64,000 nt of DNA from an uncultured beta proteobacterium. GTDB lineage: Bacteria; Pseudomonadota; Gammaproteobacteria; Burkholderiales; SG8-39. A program made the translations under genes and the position numbers. The notes below the pieces were generated by a model. That model did not search any database. It had not been told where the DNA came from and worked only from the letters and a program-made list of their open reading frames with translations. Location of the stretch: assembly GCA_903859155.1 (NCBI GenBank), contig CAIOLO010000130.1:1-64000 (forward strand), read 5' to 3'. This document shows positions 34,819 to 43,771 of the stretch, one piece after another (the stretch's first letter is position 1; every line of letters begins with the position of its first letter).

Positions 34819-36390
34819 GTGGCCGCAGCCGCCCCTGCCATCGCTGGCGCAGGCAAAACCGAACGGGAAACCCTGGGTGCCCAGACCGACCGCTGGCTGC
34901 TCATCATCGCGGTTATGGCCCCGACGGTGATGATGATGCTCTCGAGCACCATCGTGAATGTGAGCGTACCGGTGATGTCCGGAGAACTGGGCGCCACCAA
35001 CGACACCATCAGCTGGGTACTCACCTCCTATATGGTGGCCATGTCCATCGTGCTGCCGCTCACCGGCTATCTCAACGACAAGCTCGGACGCCGCAACTAC
35101 CTGCTGTTGTCAATCGCGGGATTCGTGCTCGCATCGGTGCTTTGCAGCATGGCCACCAGCCTGGTGCAGATGGTGTTGTGCCGCATCCTCCAGGGGCTCT
35201 CAGGAGCGGCCTTCGTGCCACTGTCACGCACCATCGTCGCCGATGCCTACCCTCGCCATCAGGCGGCCAAGGCCATGGCGGTATGGGGGCTGGGCGTGGT
35301 CGGCGCCCCCATCTTCGGACCCACCCTGGGCGGGTACCTCACCGAGACCTTCGGCTGGCGCTGGATTTTCTACATCAACATTCCGATCGGCCTGCTAGGG
35401 TTCCTGCTTGCCGCCCGCTTCGTGCCGGAGACGCCGACCAAGTCGCGGCGCATGGACTGGCTGGGCCTGGTGAGCCTCGCCCTTGCGGTGGGCGCGCTGC
35501 AACTGGTCCTCGACCGCGGCCACCGCGACGACTGGTTCGAATCCGCATTCATCTGCATAGGTGTCGGTGTGGCCATCGTTGCCTTTGCGGTGTTTCTGTA
35601 TCACAGCCTGCGGCCCAACGAACAACCCATCTTCGACGTGCGCGTTTTCGGCGACCTGAATTTTTCCCTGGGGTGCCTGGTGATGGGAGCCACCGGCGTG
35701 GCGATGTTCGGCGGAAACTTCCTGCAACCGCTGTTTCTGGACAACCTGCTCGCTTATCCGGCCATGACCGTGGGACTGGTGCTGATGGCGCGCGGCGTGG
35801 GAAGCCTTGTCAGCATGAGCCTCTCCGGCAAATTTGCCGATCGCGTCAGCGCAAAATGGGTGGCCCTGCCCGGTGTGCTCATCGGCCTCACCGGTTCGCT
35901 CATGATGACCCGCTACAGCGTGCAGATTGCGCCGATGGATTTGCTGCTGCCGCTATTTCTGCAGGGCGTCGGCATCGGATTGATCTGGGTACCGGTATCG
36001 GCACTGGCGTTCTCGACCATACCCCCCGAGAAGTCCGCAGAAGCCTCGGGGGTCTACAGCCTGGTGCGTTCGGTCACCTCGGCGATGGGCGTGTCCATAA
36101 CCAGCACCCATCTCGCGCGCGAAATCGAGACTCAGTGGAGCGTGTTGCGAGGCCAGATCAATCCCTACAACCCGGCGGTGCAGGCGTACCTCCAGCCGCT
36201 CGACCTGCATTCGCAGGCACAAAGCATGGCGCTGCTCGCCAGCGCCGTCGCGACCCAAGCGAAACTGACCGCGTTCGTCAGCGGTTTCTGGCTCATCGCC
36301 GCCAGTTTCGCCGTGATGATCCCGCTGGTGCTGCTGCTGAAAAACCGCGGGCCGCGGCGACGCATGGGCAAAGCGACCCTGCCGGAATGA
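34819..36390 (+). CDS. EmrB/QacA (DHA2) family MFS drug exporter
   Basis: A 523-residue, 14-helix MFS antiporter. LTGYLNDKLGRRNYLL is the A-motif between helices 2 and 3, and VVGAPIFGPTLGGYLTETFGWRWIFYINIPIG is the antiporter C-motif region typical of DHA2 proteins. It begins with GTG, with GAGG nine bases upstream overlapping the end of the emrA-like gene. Together with the adaptor it should export hydrophobic or aromatic compounds across both membranes. The pair sits beside aromatic-acid catabolic genes, so pathway intermediates are possible substrates, but this is inference. Confidence 0.92.
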   Translation: MAAAAPAIAGAGKTERETLGAQTDRWLLIIAVMAPTVMMMLSSTIVNVSVPVMSGELGATNDTISWVLTSYMVAMSIVLPLTGYLNDKLGRRNYLLLSIAGFVLASVLCSMATSLVQMVLCRILQGLSGAAFVPLSRTIVADAYPRHQAAKAMAVWGLGVVGAPIFGPTLGGYLTETFGWRWIFYINIPIGLLGFLLAARFVPETPTKSRRMDWLGLVSLALAVGALQLVLDRGHRDDWFESAFICIGVGVAIVAFAVFLYHSLRPNEQPIFDVRVFGDLNFSLGCLVMGATGVAMFGGNFLQPLFLDNLLAYPAMTVGLVLMARGVGSLVSMSLSGKFADRVSAKWVALPGVLIGLTGSLMMTRYSVQIAPMDLLLPLFLQGVGIGLIWVPVSALAFSTIPPEKSAEASGVYSLVRSVTSAMGVSITSTHLAREIETQWSVLRGQINPYNPAVQAYLQPLDLHSQAQSMALLASAVATQAKLTAFVSGFWLIAASFAVMIPLVLLLKNRGPRRRMGKATLPE

Positions 36391-36425
36391 GCCCGGCATA
36401 AAACCGACGGGCAACGTTCAGGCGC

Positions 36426-36451
36426 GGTACCGCGGGCAAAACCGCGGTCCC
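36426..36451. terminator. Hairpin between convergent genes, possible bidirectional terminator
   Basis: GGTACCGCGG (36426-36435) pairs with CCGCGGTCCC (36442-36451) with one mismatch around a GCAAAA loop. It lies between the convergent exporter and TRAP receptor genes. There is no T tract, so intrinsic termination is uncertain. Confidence 0.4.
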
Positions 36452-36462
36452 GGCCCGAATCT

Positions 36463-37470
36463 TCAGCGGCGCTGCTTCTTCGCCACCGCCTGGACCGCCT
36501 GGTAATCCTCGCGAAGTTGCGGATTCACATTCAGGATTGCTGCCGCCGAGGCGCTGACCTCGGTGAGAAACCCCTGCTGATCCGCGGGAGACAAGGCGAT
36601 CACCTCGCCGCCGTTTTTCTTCCAGGTCGCGGCGATGCGCCCGATGTCCTCCACGCCCCAGGTCGAGAACAGCGCCTCGGCCTTGCGCGATTCGTCGCGC
36701 ACCATGGCTTCGAGATCAGGACCCAACGACTGCATCCACTTGCGGTTGACCAGACCCGTGGCCACCAGAAACGAGCCGGGCAACTGCGTCAGGCCCTTGG
36801 CGACGTCGAAATACTTGAAGGTGGTGAAAATCGAGAATCCGGCGGTCATGCCGTCAATGGTGTGGTTCTGCATCGCGGGCAGCGCCTCGCCAAGGGGAAT
36901 GGAGAGCGGCGAGGCGCCCAGGCGCTTGAACGGCTCCATCTGTATCGGCGCGCCGCCGGGGGCACGCAGTTTCTGGCCCTTGAAATCCGGCAGGCGGCGC
37001 ACCGCCTTGTGCGAGAGCAGCATCAGGGGACCGTTGATAAACATCACCAGCGGTTCGACACCCTTGCTGGCACCGAAGGTGGCGAGGCGCTTGCGCATAT
37101 CCGGATCGGCGAACACGCGCTGCGCGTGCTCGATGCTGTCGAACAATCCGGGGGCGTCCAGCACCTGGAAGCGCGGCTCCAGCCCCACGATGAACCCCAC
37201 GGCGGGCAAGGTCACCTCGATGGTGCCCATGGCGACACCCTCGACCGTGGCGGGCAACTGACCCAACTGGTTGGCCGGATACAGTTCAACCTTGATCTTG
37301 CCGGCGGAGCGCTGCTCGACGCCGGCCTTCATTGCTTTCATCCACTCATGGGAAACGTCGTTGATGGTAGGCGCGGAGAGCTTCATGGTGAACTGCGCCA
37401 TCGCCGGCACGGCCGCCGCCAACATCGCCGCCAATGCGGCCGATCCCAGAATTGCAGATTTCATTTTCAT
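36463..37470 (-). CDS. dctP: TRAP transporter periplasmic receptor (DctP family)
   Basis: A 335-residue extracytoplasmic receptor of the DctP family. A signal peptide ends near PAMAQ. QRSAGKIKVELYPANQLGQLPATVEGVAMGTIEVT and LPDFKGQKLRAPGGAPIQMEPFKRLGASPLSIPLGEALPAMQ-type segments, including the conserved Arg of the carboxylate-binding KLRAPG, are present. Start at 37470 with AGGAG eight bases upstream; the longer frame reads antisense junk before the signal peptide. Third gene of the DctQ-DctM-DctP run. The ligand is probably an organic acid. Confidence 0.93.
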   Translation of the reverse strand: MKMKSAILGSAALAAMLAAAVPAMAQFTMKLSAPTINDVSHEWMKAMKAGVEQRSAGKIKVELYPANQLGQLPATVEGVAMGTIEVTLPAVGFIVGLEPRFQVLDAPGLFDSIEHAQRVFADPDMRKRLATFGASKGVEPLVMFINGPLMLLSHKAVRRLPDFKGQKLRAPGGAPIQMEPFKRLGASPLSIPLGEALPAMQNHTIDGMTAGFSIFTTFKYFDVAKGLTQLPGSFLVATGLVNRKWMQSLGPDLEAMVRDESRKAEALFSTWGVEDIGRIAATWKKNGGEVIALSPADQQGFLTEVSASAAAILNVNPQLREDYQAVQAVAKKQRR

Positions 37471-37517
37471 CGCTTTTCTCCTGTTGATTAATGCTTTGCC
37501 CGCAGGCGCTGGCCGGA

Positions 37518-38798
37518 TTATCGCCCGAGAAAAAGATCCACGCCGACCAGCGAAATCCACGGTATGTAAGTGATCAAGCCCAGCGCGATCAGGTATAGGA
37601 ACACGAACGGGATGATCCCCCGGTAGATATCCTCCAGTTTCAGGCCCAGCACCGATTGCGCCACGAATATATTGATGCCAAAGGGCGGGTGGAACAGGCC
37701 GATCGCCAGGTTCACCATCACCACGATGCCAAAGTGCACGGTGTCGATGCCGGCCGCCTTCACGATCGGTATCAGCAGCGGGCTCAACAGCAGGATCGAG
37801 GACAGCGGATCCAGGAAGCACCCCACGCCCAGCAGCAGGATATTGATTGCAATGAGCAGCATCCACGGGGAATAGTCGACCGATTGCAGCCACTGCACCA
37901 GAGTTGCCGGCACCTGGTTGACAGTCAGCAACCACGCATACACGCTGGCGCAGGCCACAATCAGCAGGATCTGCCCGGTGAACAAGGCCGTGGTGCCCGC
38001 GGCTTCCATGATGTCGCGCCAGCCCAGTTCTCGGTAAATGAAGCGCGTCACAACCGCCGCATAGATGCAGGCGACCGCGGCGGCTTCGGTCGGCGAGAAT
38101 ATGCCGCCGTAGATACCTCCCAGAATGATGAACGGCGCCCCGAGCGCCCAGACGCCGCGGCCGGCGGCGCGAAAGAAAACCCTGACGTTGAAAGCCTCGC
38201 CGGCACCGATATCATGCCGCCAGGCGTACCAGATCACATACAAAGTCAGGATACCGGCAATCAGCAAGCCAGGCAGGATGCCCGCCGCATACAGCCGCGG
38301 CACCGATTCCGAGGCAGCCGCGCCATAGACGATCATCGGGATGCTCGGCGGGATGATGATGTCGATCGCCCCAACCGCGGTGATCAGACCGGCAGAAAAT
38401 GTTTCCGGATACCCGGCGCGGCGCATGGCCGGATACATCACCTTGCCCACGGTCACCACCGTGGCCGCGCTGGCCCCGGAGATCGCGCCGAATATCGCCG
38501 AGGTGCCCACCGTGGTGACGCCCAGACTGCCTCTCACCGAGCCCACGCCGGCCTGCACAAAATCCACCAGACGCTGCGCCACCGAGCCGCGCCCCATCAA
38601 CTCGCCGGCATAGATGAAGTAAGGCACCGCCAGCAATGCGAAGGCGTTGACGCCACCGAACAGGTTCTGGTGTAGCGCGGCCAGCGGCACGTTCATGAAA
38701 AACACCAGCGCCACCGTCACCGCGGACAACATCACCAGAAAAATAGGGAAACCCAGCAACAGCAGGATGACCGGCAACACCCCCAGCGCGAAGCTCAC
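37518..38798 (-). CDS. dctM: TRAP transporter large permease (DctM family)
   Basis: A 426-residue, very hydrophobic protein with the DctM pattern of about 12 helices, including GVLPVILLLLGFPIFLVML at the start, VPYFIYAGELMGRG, AISGASAATVVTVGKVMYPAM and DIIIPPSIPMIVYG. It forms the sodium-driven transport channel. The GTG start at 38798 overlaps the DctQ stop codon by four bases (GTGA), which fixes the start and implies coupling. A frame extending to 39023 is rejected for that reason. Confidence 0.93.
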   Translation of the reverse strand: MSFALGVLPVILLLLGFPIFLVMLSAVTVALVFFMNVPLAALHQNLFGGVNAFALLAVPYFIYAGELMGRGSVAQRLVDFVQAGVGSVRGSLGVTTVGTSAIFGAISGASAATVVTVGKVMYPAMRRAGYPETFSAGLITAVGAIDIIIPPSIPMIVYGAAASESVPRLYAAGILPGLLIAGILTLYVIWYAWRHDIGAGEAFNVRVFFRAAGRGVWALGAPFIILGGIYGGIFSPTEAAAVACIYAAVVTRFIYRELGWRDIMEAAGTTALFTGQILLIVACASVYAWLLTVNQVPATLVQWLQSVDYSPWMLLIAINILLLGVGCFLDPLSSILLLSPLLIPIVKAAGIDTVHFGIVVMVNLAIGLFHPPFGINIFVAQSVLGLKLEDIYRGIIPFVFLYLIALGLITYIPWISLVGVDLFLGR

Positions 38799-39301
38799 AG
38801 TGCGCCCTCGCTGTCCGCCGCGGGGCCGCGTTCCGGGGGATAAAAGACTTGCCACAGGTGCCGCAAGGCAATCAGCAGGATCAGTCCAAATCCCAATGCC
38901 ACGCCGCTGTGGGGAATCCACATCGGCACCTGCGCCACGTCGCTCAAGCGATTGAGTATGAACATGGTGTAGGCATACTGTCCGGAAAGGAACAGCACCA
39001 CGCCTGCTAGCACGATCATACATGCCAGTTCCAGCAGGCTCACCAGCTGCCGCAAGCGTGCCGGCAGCATCTTGAACAACAGGTCCATGCGCAGGTGCAT
39101 GTGCCGCCAGCTCACCACCACCGCACCCAGAAACGCCATCCAGATCATGATGTAGATCTGCACCTCATCGGCCCAGATGAAGGTCTGACCCAGCAGGTAT
39201 CGACCGACCACATTGACAAAGCTCAAGGCCACCGCGGCCATGAACGCAATGGCCAGCATGCGCTCTATCCAGAAGGAGAGCCGTTCAAAGAAATTGTCCA
39301 T
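38795..39301 (-). CDS. dctQ: TRAP transporter small permease (DctQ family)
   Basis: A 168-residue protein with four membrane helices (about 12-35, 45-65, 85-107 and 130-150) and the DctQ landmarks VNVVGRYLLGQTFIWADEVQIYIMIWMAFLGA and WRHMHLRMDLL. First gene of the TRAP operon. It assists DctM in an Na+/solute symporter. The operon faces away from the MFS gene at 39473, with promoters expected in the 170 bases between. Confidence 0.92.
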   Translation of the reverse strand: MDNFFERLSFWIERMLAIAFMAAVALSFVNVVGRYLLGQTFIWADEVQIYIMIWMAFLGAVVVSWRHMHLRMDLLFKMLPARLRQLVSLLELACMIVLAGVVLFLSGQYAYTMFILNRLSDVAQVPMWIPHSGVALGFGLILLIALRHLWQVFYPPERGPAADSEGAL

Positions 39302-39472
39302 ATTGTGAATTGGAGACCGCGAAGGAACTGGAGGTGTCCGCGGATTCTACCCGCCCTGCCTGCGGCGGGGGGTTAAACGCGCCGCGACGCCGCCACGTCC
39401 GGCCTGCCTCTCCGGAAGTAATCGCGTATCCTGCGCGCCTTTGACTCTGGCGTTGCACCGCGCACCGGACCG

Positions 39473-40705
39473 ATGACCCAAAACGCTCATTCACCCAGCG
39501 CTGTGCTGAGGCTGCGCGATTTCAGATTGTTTGCCTCGGCAACCTTCATGACGGCGGGCCTGCAGCAGATGCAGGCGGTCGCCGTGGGTTGGGATCTGTA
39601 TGAACGCACCGGTTCGGTGCTGGCGCTGGCCTGGATAGGCATAGCCCAGTTTCTGCCGGTGGCGCTCCTGTTTCTGCCCGCGGGGCAGATTGCCGACCGT
39701 TTCGATCGCAGGCTGGTCATGGTCGCCAGCCAGGCCACCTTCGCCTGCGGCTCGATAGGCCTGTCGATAGCGGCGTTGACCCTTGCCGAGCCCGTCTGGA
39801 TCTTTGCCTTCCTGTTCCTCACCGGCATCGGCCAGGTGCTCAACCGCCCTTCACGCGACGCGCTCTTGCCGATGCTGGTGCCCGCCCCGCTGATACCCAA
39901 TGCCCTGGCGTTTAATTCAAGCCTGTTTCAGGTGGCCTCGATTGGCGGTCCCGCGCTCGCCGGCGTGCTGATTGCCTCGGCAGGTTCAGCCGCCGGGGTC
40001 TACGTCATCAATCTGGTGCTCTCGGCCATCACCATGGTACTGGCGCTGGCGATTCGCGCCCGTCCCGCGGCGAGCGGCACGCGCCCGCCGCTTACCGTGG
40101 AGGCTCTGTTCGCCGGCGTCAGGCATGTCATCAGGACGCGCCTGATTCTCGGGGTGATGATTGTTGATTTGTTTGCGGTGCTGTTCGGCGGCGTGTCATC
40201 GCTGCTGCCGGTATTCGCCAAGGACATTCTGCATGTCGGCCCGGTGGAACTGGGCTGGCTTGCCTCGGCGCAGGCGCTGGGCGCGCTGGTGATGGGCGTG
40301 ACCCAAGGCATGCGCGCGCCCACGCGCAACGCCGGCAACACCTTCATCGTCGCCGTGGCCTGCTACGGATTGGCCATGGCAATCTTCGGCTTTTCGAAAA
40401 CCTTCATTGTTTCCTACGCCGCGCTGGTGCTCGCCGGCGCAATGGACAATTTATCGGTGGTACTGCGCCATTCGGTGGTGCAGATCTACACGCCTGACGA
40501 ACTGCGCGGCCGCGTCTCGGCGGTCAACCGCGTTTTCGTGGACAGTTCCAACCACGTGGGCACGATCGAATCGAGCGTGCTGGCCGCCTTGACCTCGCCC
40601 ATGTTCACCGCGGTGGCCGGCGGCGTGATCACCATTGCCGTCGCCGTGATCGCATGGCAGCGGTTTCATGAGCTCAGAGAACTCAAGACCCTGGCGAAGC
40701 CCTGA
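39473..40705 (+). CDS. MFS transporter (EntS-like)
   Basis: A 410-residue, about 12-helix MFS protein. LRDFRLFASATFMTAGLQQMQAVAVGWDLYERTGS and LLFLPAGQIADRFDRRLVMVASQ (A-motif) match the enterobactin-exporter-like MFS branch, as does the central FVDSSNHVGTIESSVLA segment. Substrate cannot be inferred; no siderophore genes are present, so a general efflux role is as likely. Monocistronic, convergent with the CMD-like gene. Confidence 0.9.
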   Translation: MTQNAHSPSAVLRLRDFRLFASATFMTAGLQQMQAVAVGWDLYERTGSVLALAWIGIAQFLPVALLFLPAGQIADRFDRRLVMVASQATFACGSIGLSIAALTLAEPVWIFAFLFLTGIGQVLNRPSRDALLPMLVPAPLIPNALAFNSSLFQVASIGGPALAGVLIASAGSAAGVYVINLVLSAITMVLALAIRARPAASGTRPPLTVEALFAGVRHVIRTRLILGVMIVDLFAVLFGGVSSLLPVFAKDILHVGPVELGWLASAQALGALVMGVTQGMRAPTRNAGNTFIVAVACYGLAMAIFGFSKTFIVSYAALVLAGAMDNLSVVLRHSVVQIYTPDELRGRVSAVNRVFVDSSNHVGTIESSVLAALTSPMFTAVAGGVITIAVAVIAWQRFHELRELKTLAKP

Positions 40706-40758
40706 CATCCAACCCGGAGACCGCCACGGTGGTGTCCGGGATCTGCGTCCGGCCAGTG

Positions 40759-41331
40759 CTAGAAAGTCACTCCGTCTCCCGGTCGCGCCTCCACGGCGTA
40801 GCCGTTGATCAGCACGCCCACCAGTGTGTAATGCGCGACCAGCGCGATCATCTCGATGGTTTTGCGCTCACCCCAGGCTGCCTTGGCACGATTGAAAAGA
40901 TCCTCGGGCAGGGGCTTGCGCGTGCCCGCGAGTTCGCGCGCGAACTCGACATATAACTTGTATTCCTCCGGAAACGACGCCAGCGGCGCTTTGTTGCGGA
41001 TAAGGTCGATGACCTCCGGCGCAACGCCCAGTTCCCTGCCGCGCGGTTCGTGCCGACCCCAGCCAAAGCGGGCCTCGCCTTCGCGCACGACGCACAGGGT
41101 GACGAACTCGCGCTCCTTCTTAGACATGGTTGCGTCGAAGCGGAAATAACTCTCCAGTTCTGCCACGCGCCGGGAGAGCTCCGGCGCATGCATCATCACG
41201 TTGAAATGCCCCGTCGGGACATTGTTCACCTGCTTGATACGATCGTCCCAGACGGCCTGTCCGGCAGCATCGAGCGACTCGCGGGTGACGACGGAAAAAC
41301 GCCCGCTGTCGGGCCTGACGGTGTTATCCAT
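40759..41331 (-). CDS. Carboxymuconolactone decarboxylase-family protein
   Basis: A 190-residue all-helical protein. The central segment KKEREFVTLCVVREGEARFGWGRHEPRGRELGVAPEVIDLI matches the CMD fold with the Trp/His signature but lacks the CxxC of AhpD-type peroxidases, so it belongs with the gamma-carboxymuconolactone-decarboxylase-like branch rather than antioxidant enzymes. GGAGAG precedes the ATG at 41331, preferred to 41361. It diverges from the large aromatic-acid cluster starting at 41474 and may take part in ring-cleavage product metabolism, but many family members have unknown roles. Confidence 0.85.
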   Translation of the reverse strand: MDNTVRPDSGRFSVVTRESLDAAGQAVWDDRIKQVNNVPTGHFNVMMHAPELSRRVAELESYFRFDATMSKKEREFVTLCVVREGEARFGWGRHEPRGRELGVAPEVIDLIRNKAPLASFPEEYKLYVEFARELAGTRKPLPEDLFNRAKAAWGERKTIEMIALVAHYTLVGVLINGYAVEARPGDGVTF

Positions 41332-41473
41332 GGATTCTCTCCAGATTAAATTGCGGGCCATTATAGGGATTCGCGGCGGTGAAGATAGCGGTCCGGAAAT
41401 CTAGGCCGCGTTCCGGCAGATGCGCCGGGAATCCAATACCATCAGCCACTCGATCGGATACAAGGGGGGGATC

Positions 41474-42592
41474 ATGGCAGGGAAATCCATACGGCAGGCG
41501 GTGGCAAAGGGCAGGGCAAAACCCACATCAGGCAAAAAAAAGGGCGCGGCGCTTCGCAAACCGGTGGCCACCCGATCGGGCGCCAAGCGCTCACCGGGAA
41601 AGGTCCGGCTCACCATGTTGACCGGCGAGTATGAAATCGTGCGCGCGCTCAAGGACGGCACGGTCAAACCCAAGGGCATCGACCTGGTAATCAGTGAATT
41701 TCCCGGCACCGAGTACATCCACGGCCAGGTAGAAAGCGGCAAGGGTTGCGACATCAACGAGTTCAACGGCGGCGCGTATGTGATCGCCAAGCAGCAGGGG
41801 CGCGACTTCACCTCGCTGCCGGTGTTCCTGCACCGGCGTTTTCGCCACGGCTTCATCTACGTCAACAAGGCCAGGGTGCACAAGCCATCGGACCTGATCG
41901 GCAAGCGCATTGGCTCGGGTTCGATGGGGGCGGCAGCCAATTACTGGATGCGCGCCTACCTCGAAGATGCGGGCGTGCCCTTCAATTCGATCACCTGGGT
42001 GTACGACCGCGAGGACGGCGCTTCGCGCGCCACCCGGCCGGGCGTGAAGATCGAACAGGTACCAAAGGGTAAGAACGTCGAGCAGATGCTGCTGGACGGA
42101 GAAATCGAAGGCATGATCTCGCCCAGCATCAACCGCATGATCGACGAAAACGATCCGCGCGTCGGGCGCCTCTGGCCCGACTACAAGAAGGTGGAGAGCG
42201 ACTACTACAAGCGCTCGGGATTGTTTCCCATCATGCACGTCACCACCATCCCCATGGAGATCGTGGCGAAATACCCCTGGGTGGTAGAAAGTCTTACGCT
42301 GGCGTTCGAAGAAGCCAAGCAACTTGCCTTCCAGCACCTGATCAATCCGCGTATCGTGCCACTGGCGTTTTATCGCAGTGCCTGGGAAGAGCAACGCGAG
42401 TTGCTCGGTCCCGATCCCTGGGAGTACGGCATGTCGGAGCGCAATCAGAAAAACTACGGCTCACTGGTGCGCTACGTGCATGACCAGCTGCTCACCGGTC
42501 CGACGCAGACGCTGCAGGACCTGTTCCCGAAGGAAGCCTTCGAGATCAAGCTGCCGCTGCCGGTGTTTCATAAAACTGTTTACGGTTTCTGA
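41474..42592 (+). CDS. 4,5-dihydroxyphthalate decarboxylase-like (PBP-fold) protein
   Basis: A 372-residue protein of the Pht5-like family, which has a type II periplasmic-binding-protein fold. LTMLTGEYEIVRALKDGTVKPKGIDL, DINEFNGGAYVI, PVFLHRRFRHGFIYVN and PSDLIGKRIG match the pattern of 4,5-dihydroxyphthalate decarboxylase. Residues 1-45 are Lys/Ala/Arg-rich with no hydrophobic core, so the protein is probably cytosolic, unlike ABC receptors of the same fold. The ATG at 41474 is favoured over 41420. It is the first gene of the cluster and a paralogue of 46312-47445. Catalytic activity is an inference from the family. Confidence 0.8.
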   Translation: MAGKSIRQAVAKGRAKPTSGKKKGAALRKPVATRSGAKRSPGKVRLTMLTGEYEIVRALKDGTVKPKGIDLVISEFPGTEYIHGQVESGKGCDINEFNGGAYVIAKQQGRDFTSLPVFLHRRFRHGFIYVNKARVHKPSDLIGKRIGSGSMGAAANYWMRAYLEDAGVPFNSITWVYDREDGASRATRPGVKIEQVPKGKNVEQMLLDGEIEGMISPSINRMIDENDPRVGRLWPDYKKVESDYYKRSGLFPIMHVTTIPMEIVAKYPWVVESLTLAFEEAKQLAFQHLINPRIVPLAFYRSAWEEQRELLGPDPWEYGMSERNQKNYGSLVRYVHDQLLTGPTQTLQDLFPKEAFEIKLPLPVFHKTVYGF

Positions 42593-42608
42593 ACCGGGAG
42601 GACACATC

Positions 42609-42674
42609 ATGCCGCGCATGACTGTCCAGGGCGCCAGCAGCAGCCACAAGGTGGTGGGCAATGGGAGACATTGA
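42609..42674 (+). CDS. Possible 21-codon peptide with strong ribosome site
   Basis: ATG at 42609 preceded by GGGAGG nine bases upstream, better than the site of the Bug gene that follows 15 bases after the TGA. The encoded 21 residues begin MPRMTVQGASSSHK and match no family known to me. It could be a coupling leader for the Bug gene or a truncated gene end; it may also be chance. Confidence 0.3.
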   Translation: MPRMTVQGASSSHKVVGNGRH

Positions 42675-42689
42675 CACCGGGCGGGCCGC

Positions 42690-43670
42690 ATGAAAAATAG
42701 TGCATCACCGTTGCTTGGCTTCACAGCCCTGATTTCCCTGGCCTCTGGCATGGCCATGGCGCAGTCTTATCCTGCCAAGCCAATACGGCTGGTGGTGCCA
42801 TTCGTACCGGGCGGCGTGGACATCACCGCGCGATTGCTGCAACCGAAAATGCAGGAAGACCTCGGCCAGCCCATCATCATTGAAAACCGCCCCGGCGCGG
42901 GCGGCGTGACCGGATCCGTGGCCGTATCAAAGTCGCCACCGGACGGCTACACCCTGCTGATGGCAGCCTCTGGCACGCTCATCTCCTCGCCATTGCTCGC
43001 GAGCAAGCCCGCCTTCGATCCGGTCAACGATTTCTCGCCGATCACCGTGGTGTTCCAGGCGGTGAGCACGCTGGTGGTCAACGCGGCCTTGCCGGTAAAT
43101 TCGGCCAAGGAATTGATCGACTACGTGCGCCGCAATCCGGGCAAGATCGGCTTCGCCAGCCCGGGCATCGGCACCAACCAGCACATGGATGGCGAGGTGT
43201 TCAAGGCCACCGCGGGACTGGATATCTTTCATGTGCCCTACAAAGGCTTCGGCCCGTCGATTCAGGATCTGATGGCCGGACACATACAACTGGGCTTTGT
43301 GACCTACGCGAACATCCGCGGGCAACTCGCCATGGGCAAGGTGAAAATCATCGCCGTGGGGGACGCGAAACGCTATTCCGCCCTGCCCGATGTACCCACC
43401 ATCGCCGAAACCCTGCCCACCTTCCAGCGCGTACCCGGCTGGAGCGGCGCGTTGCTTGGACCACCGGGACTGTCAAAGCCGATCGTCAACCGCCTGCACG
43501 GCGCAGCCCTGAAAGCCATCAACAGCCCCGAGGTGCGCGCCAAGCTCGACGAAGGCGGCTCGCTGGTGATGGGCATCACGCCGGAGGAATTCACCGTGTT
43601 GCTCAAGACCGACCTGGATCGCATCGGGAAGATCATCAAATCATTGGGTATAAAAGTCGACGAGCCTTGA
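42690..43670 (+). CDS. Bug/TctC-family periplasmic solute receptor
   Basis: A 326-residue receptor. The signal peptide ends near AMAQS, then YPAKPIRLVVPFVPGGVDIT, IENRPGAGGVTGSVAVSKSPPDGYT, FDPVNDFSPI and FHVPYKGFGPS in the family order. It lies between the dihydroxyphthalate-decarboxylase-like gene and an amidohydrolase gene on the same strand, so the ligand is probably the acid degraded by this cluster. The ATG has only a weak ribosome site, but a small reading frame with a strong one ends 15 bases upstream. Confidence 0.93.
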   Translation: MKNSASPLLGFTALISLASGMAMAQSYPAKPIRLVVPFVPGGVDITARLLQPKMQEDLGQPIIIENRPGAGGVTGSVAVSKSPPDGYTLLMAASGTLISSPLLASKPAFDPVNDFSPITVVFQAVSTLVVNAALPVNSAKELIDYVRRNPGKIGFASPGIGTNQHMDGEVFKATAGLDIFHVPYKGFGPSIQDLMAGHIQLGFVTYANIRGQLAMGKVKIIAVGDAKRYSALPDVPTIAETLPTFQRVPGWSGALLGPPGLSKPIVNRLHGAALKAINSPEVRAKLDEGGSLVMGITPEEFTVLLKTDLDRIGKIIKSLGIKVDEP

Positions 43671-43771
43671 ACTCTGCTATTCCATATTTGAAATCGCATT
43701 TTAATGTAAAAGCATGTAATTATTCGCGATAGATAATTAAATTCAATGAATTATTACCACGGAGATGGTCT

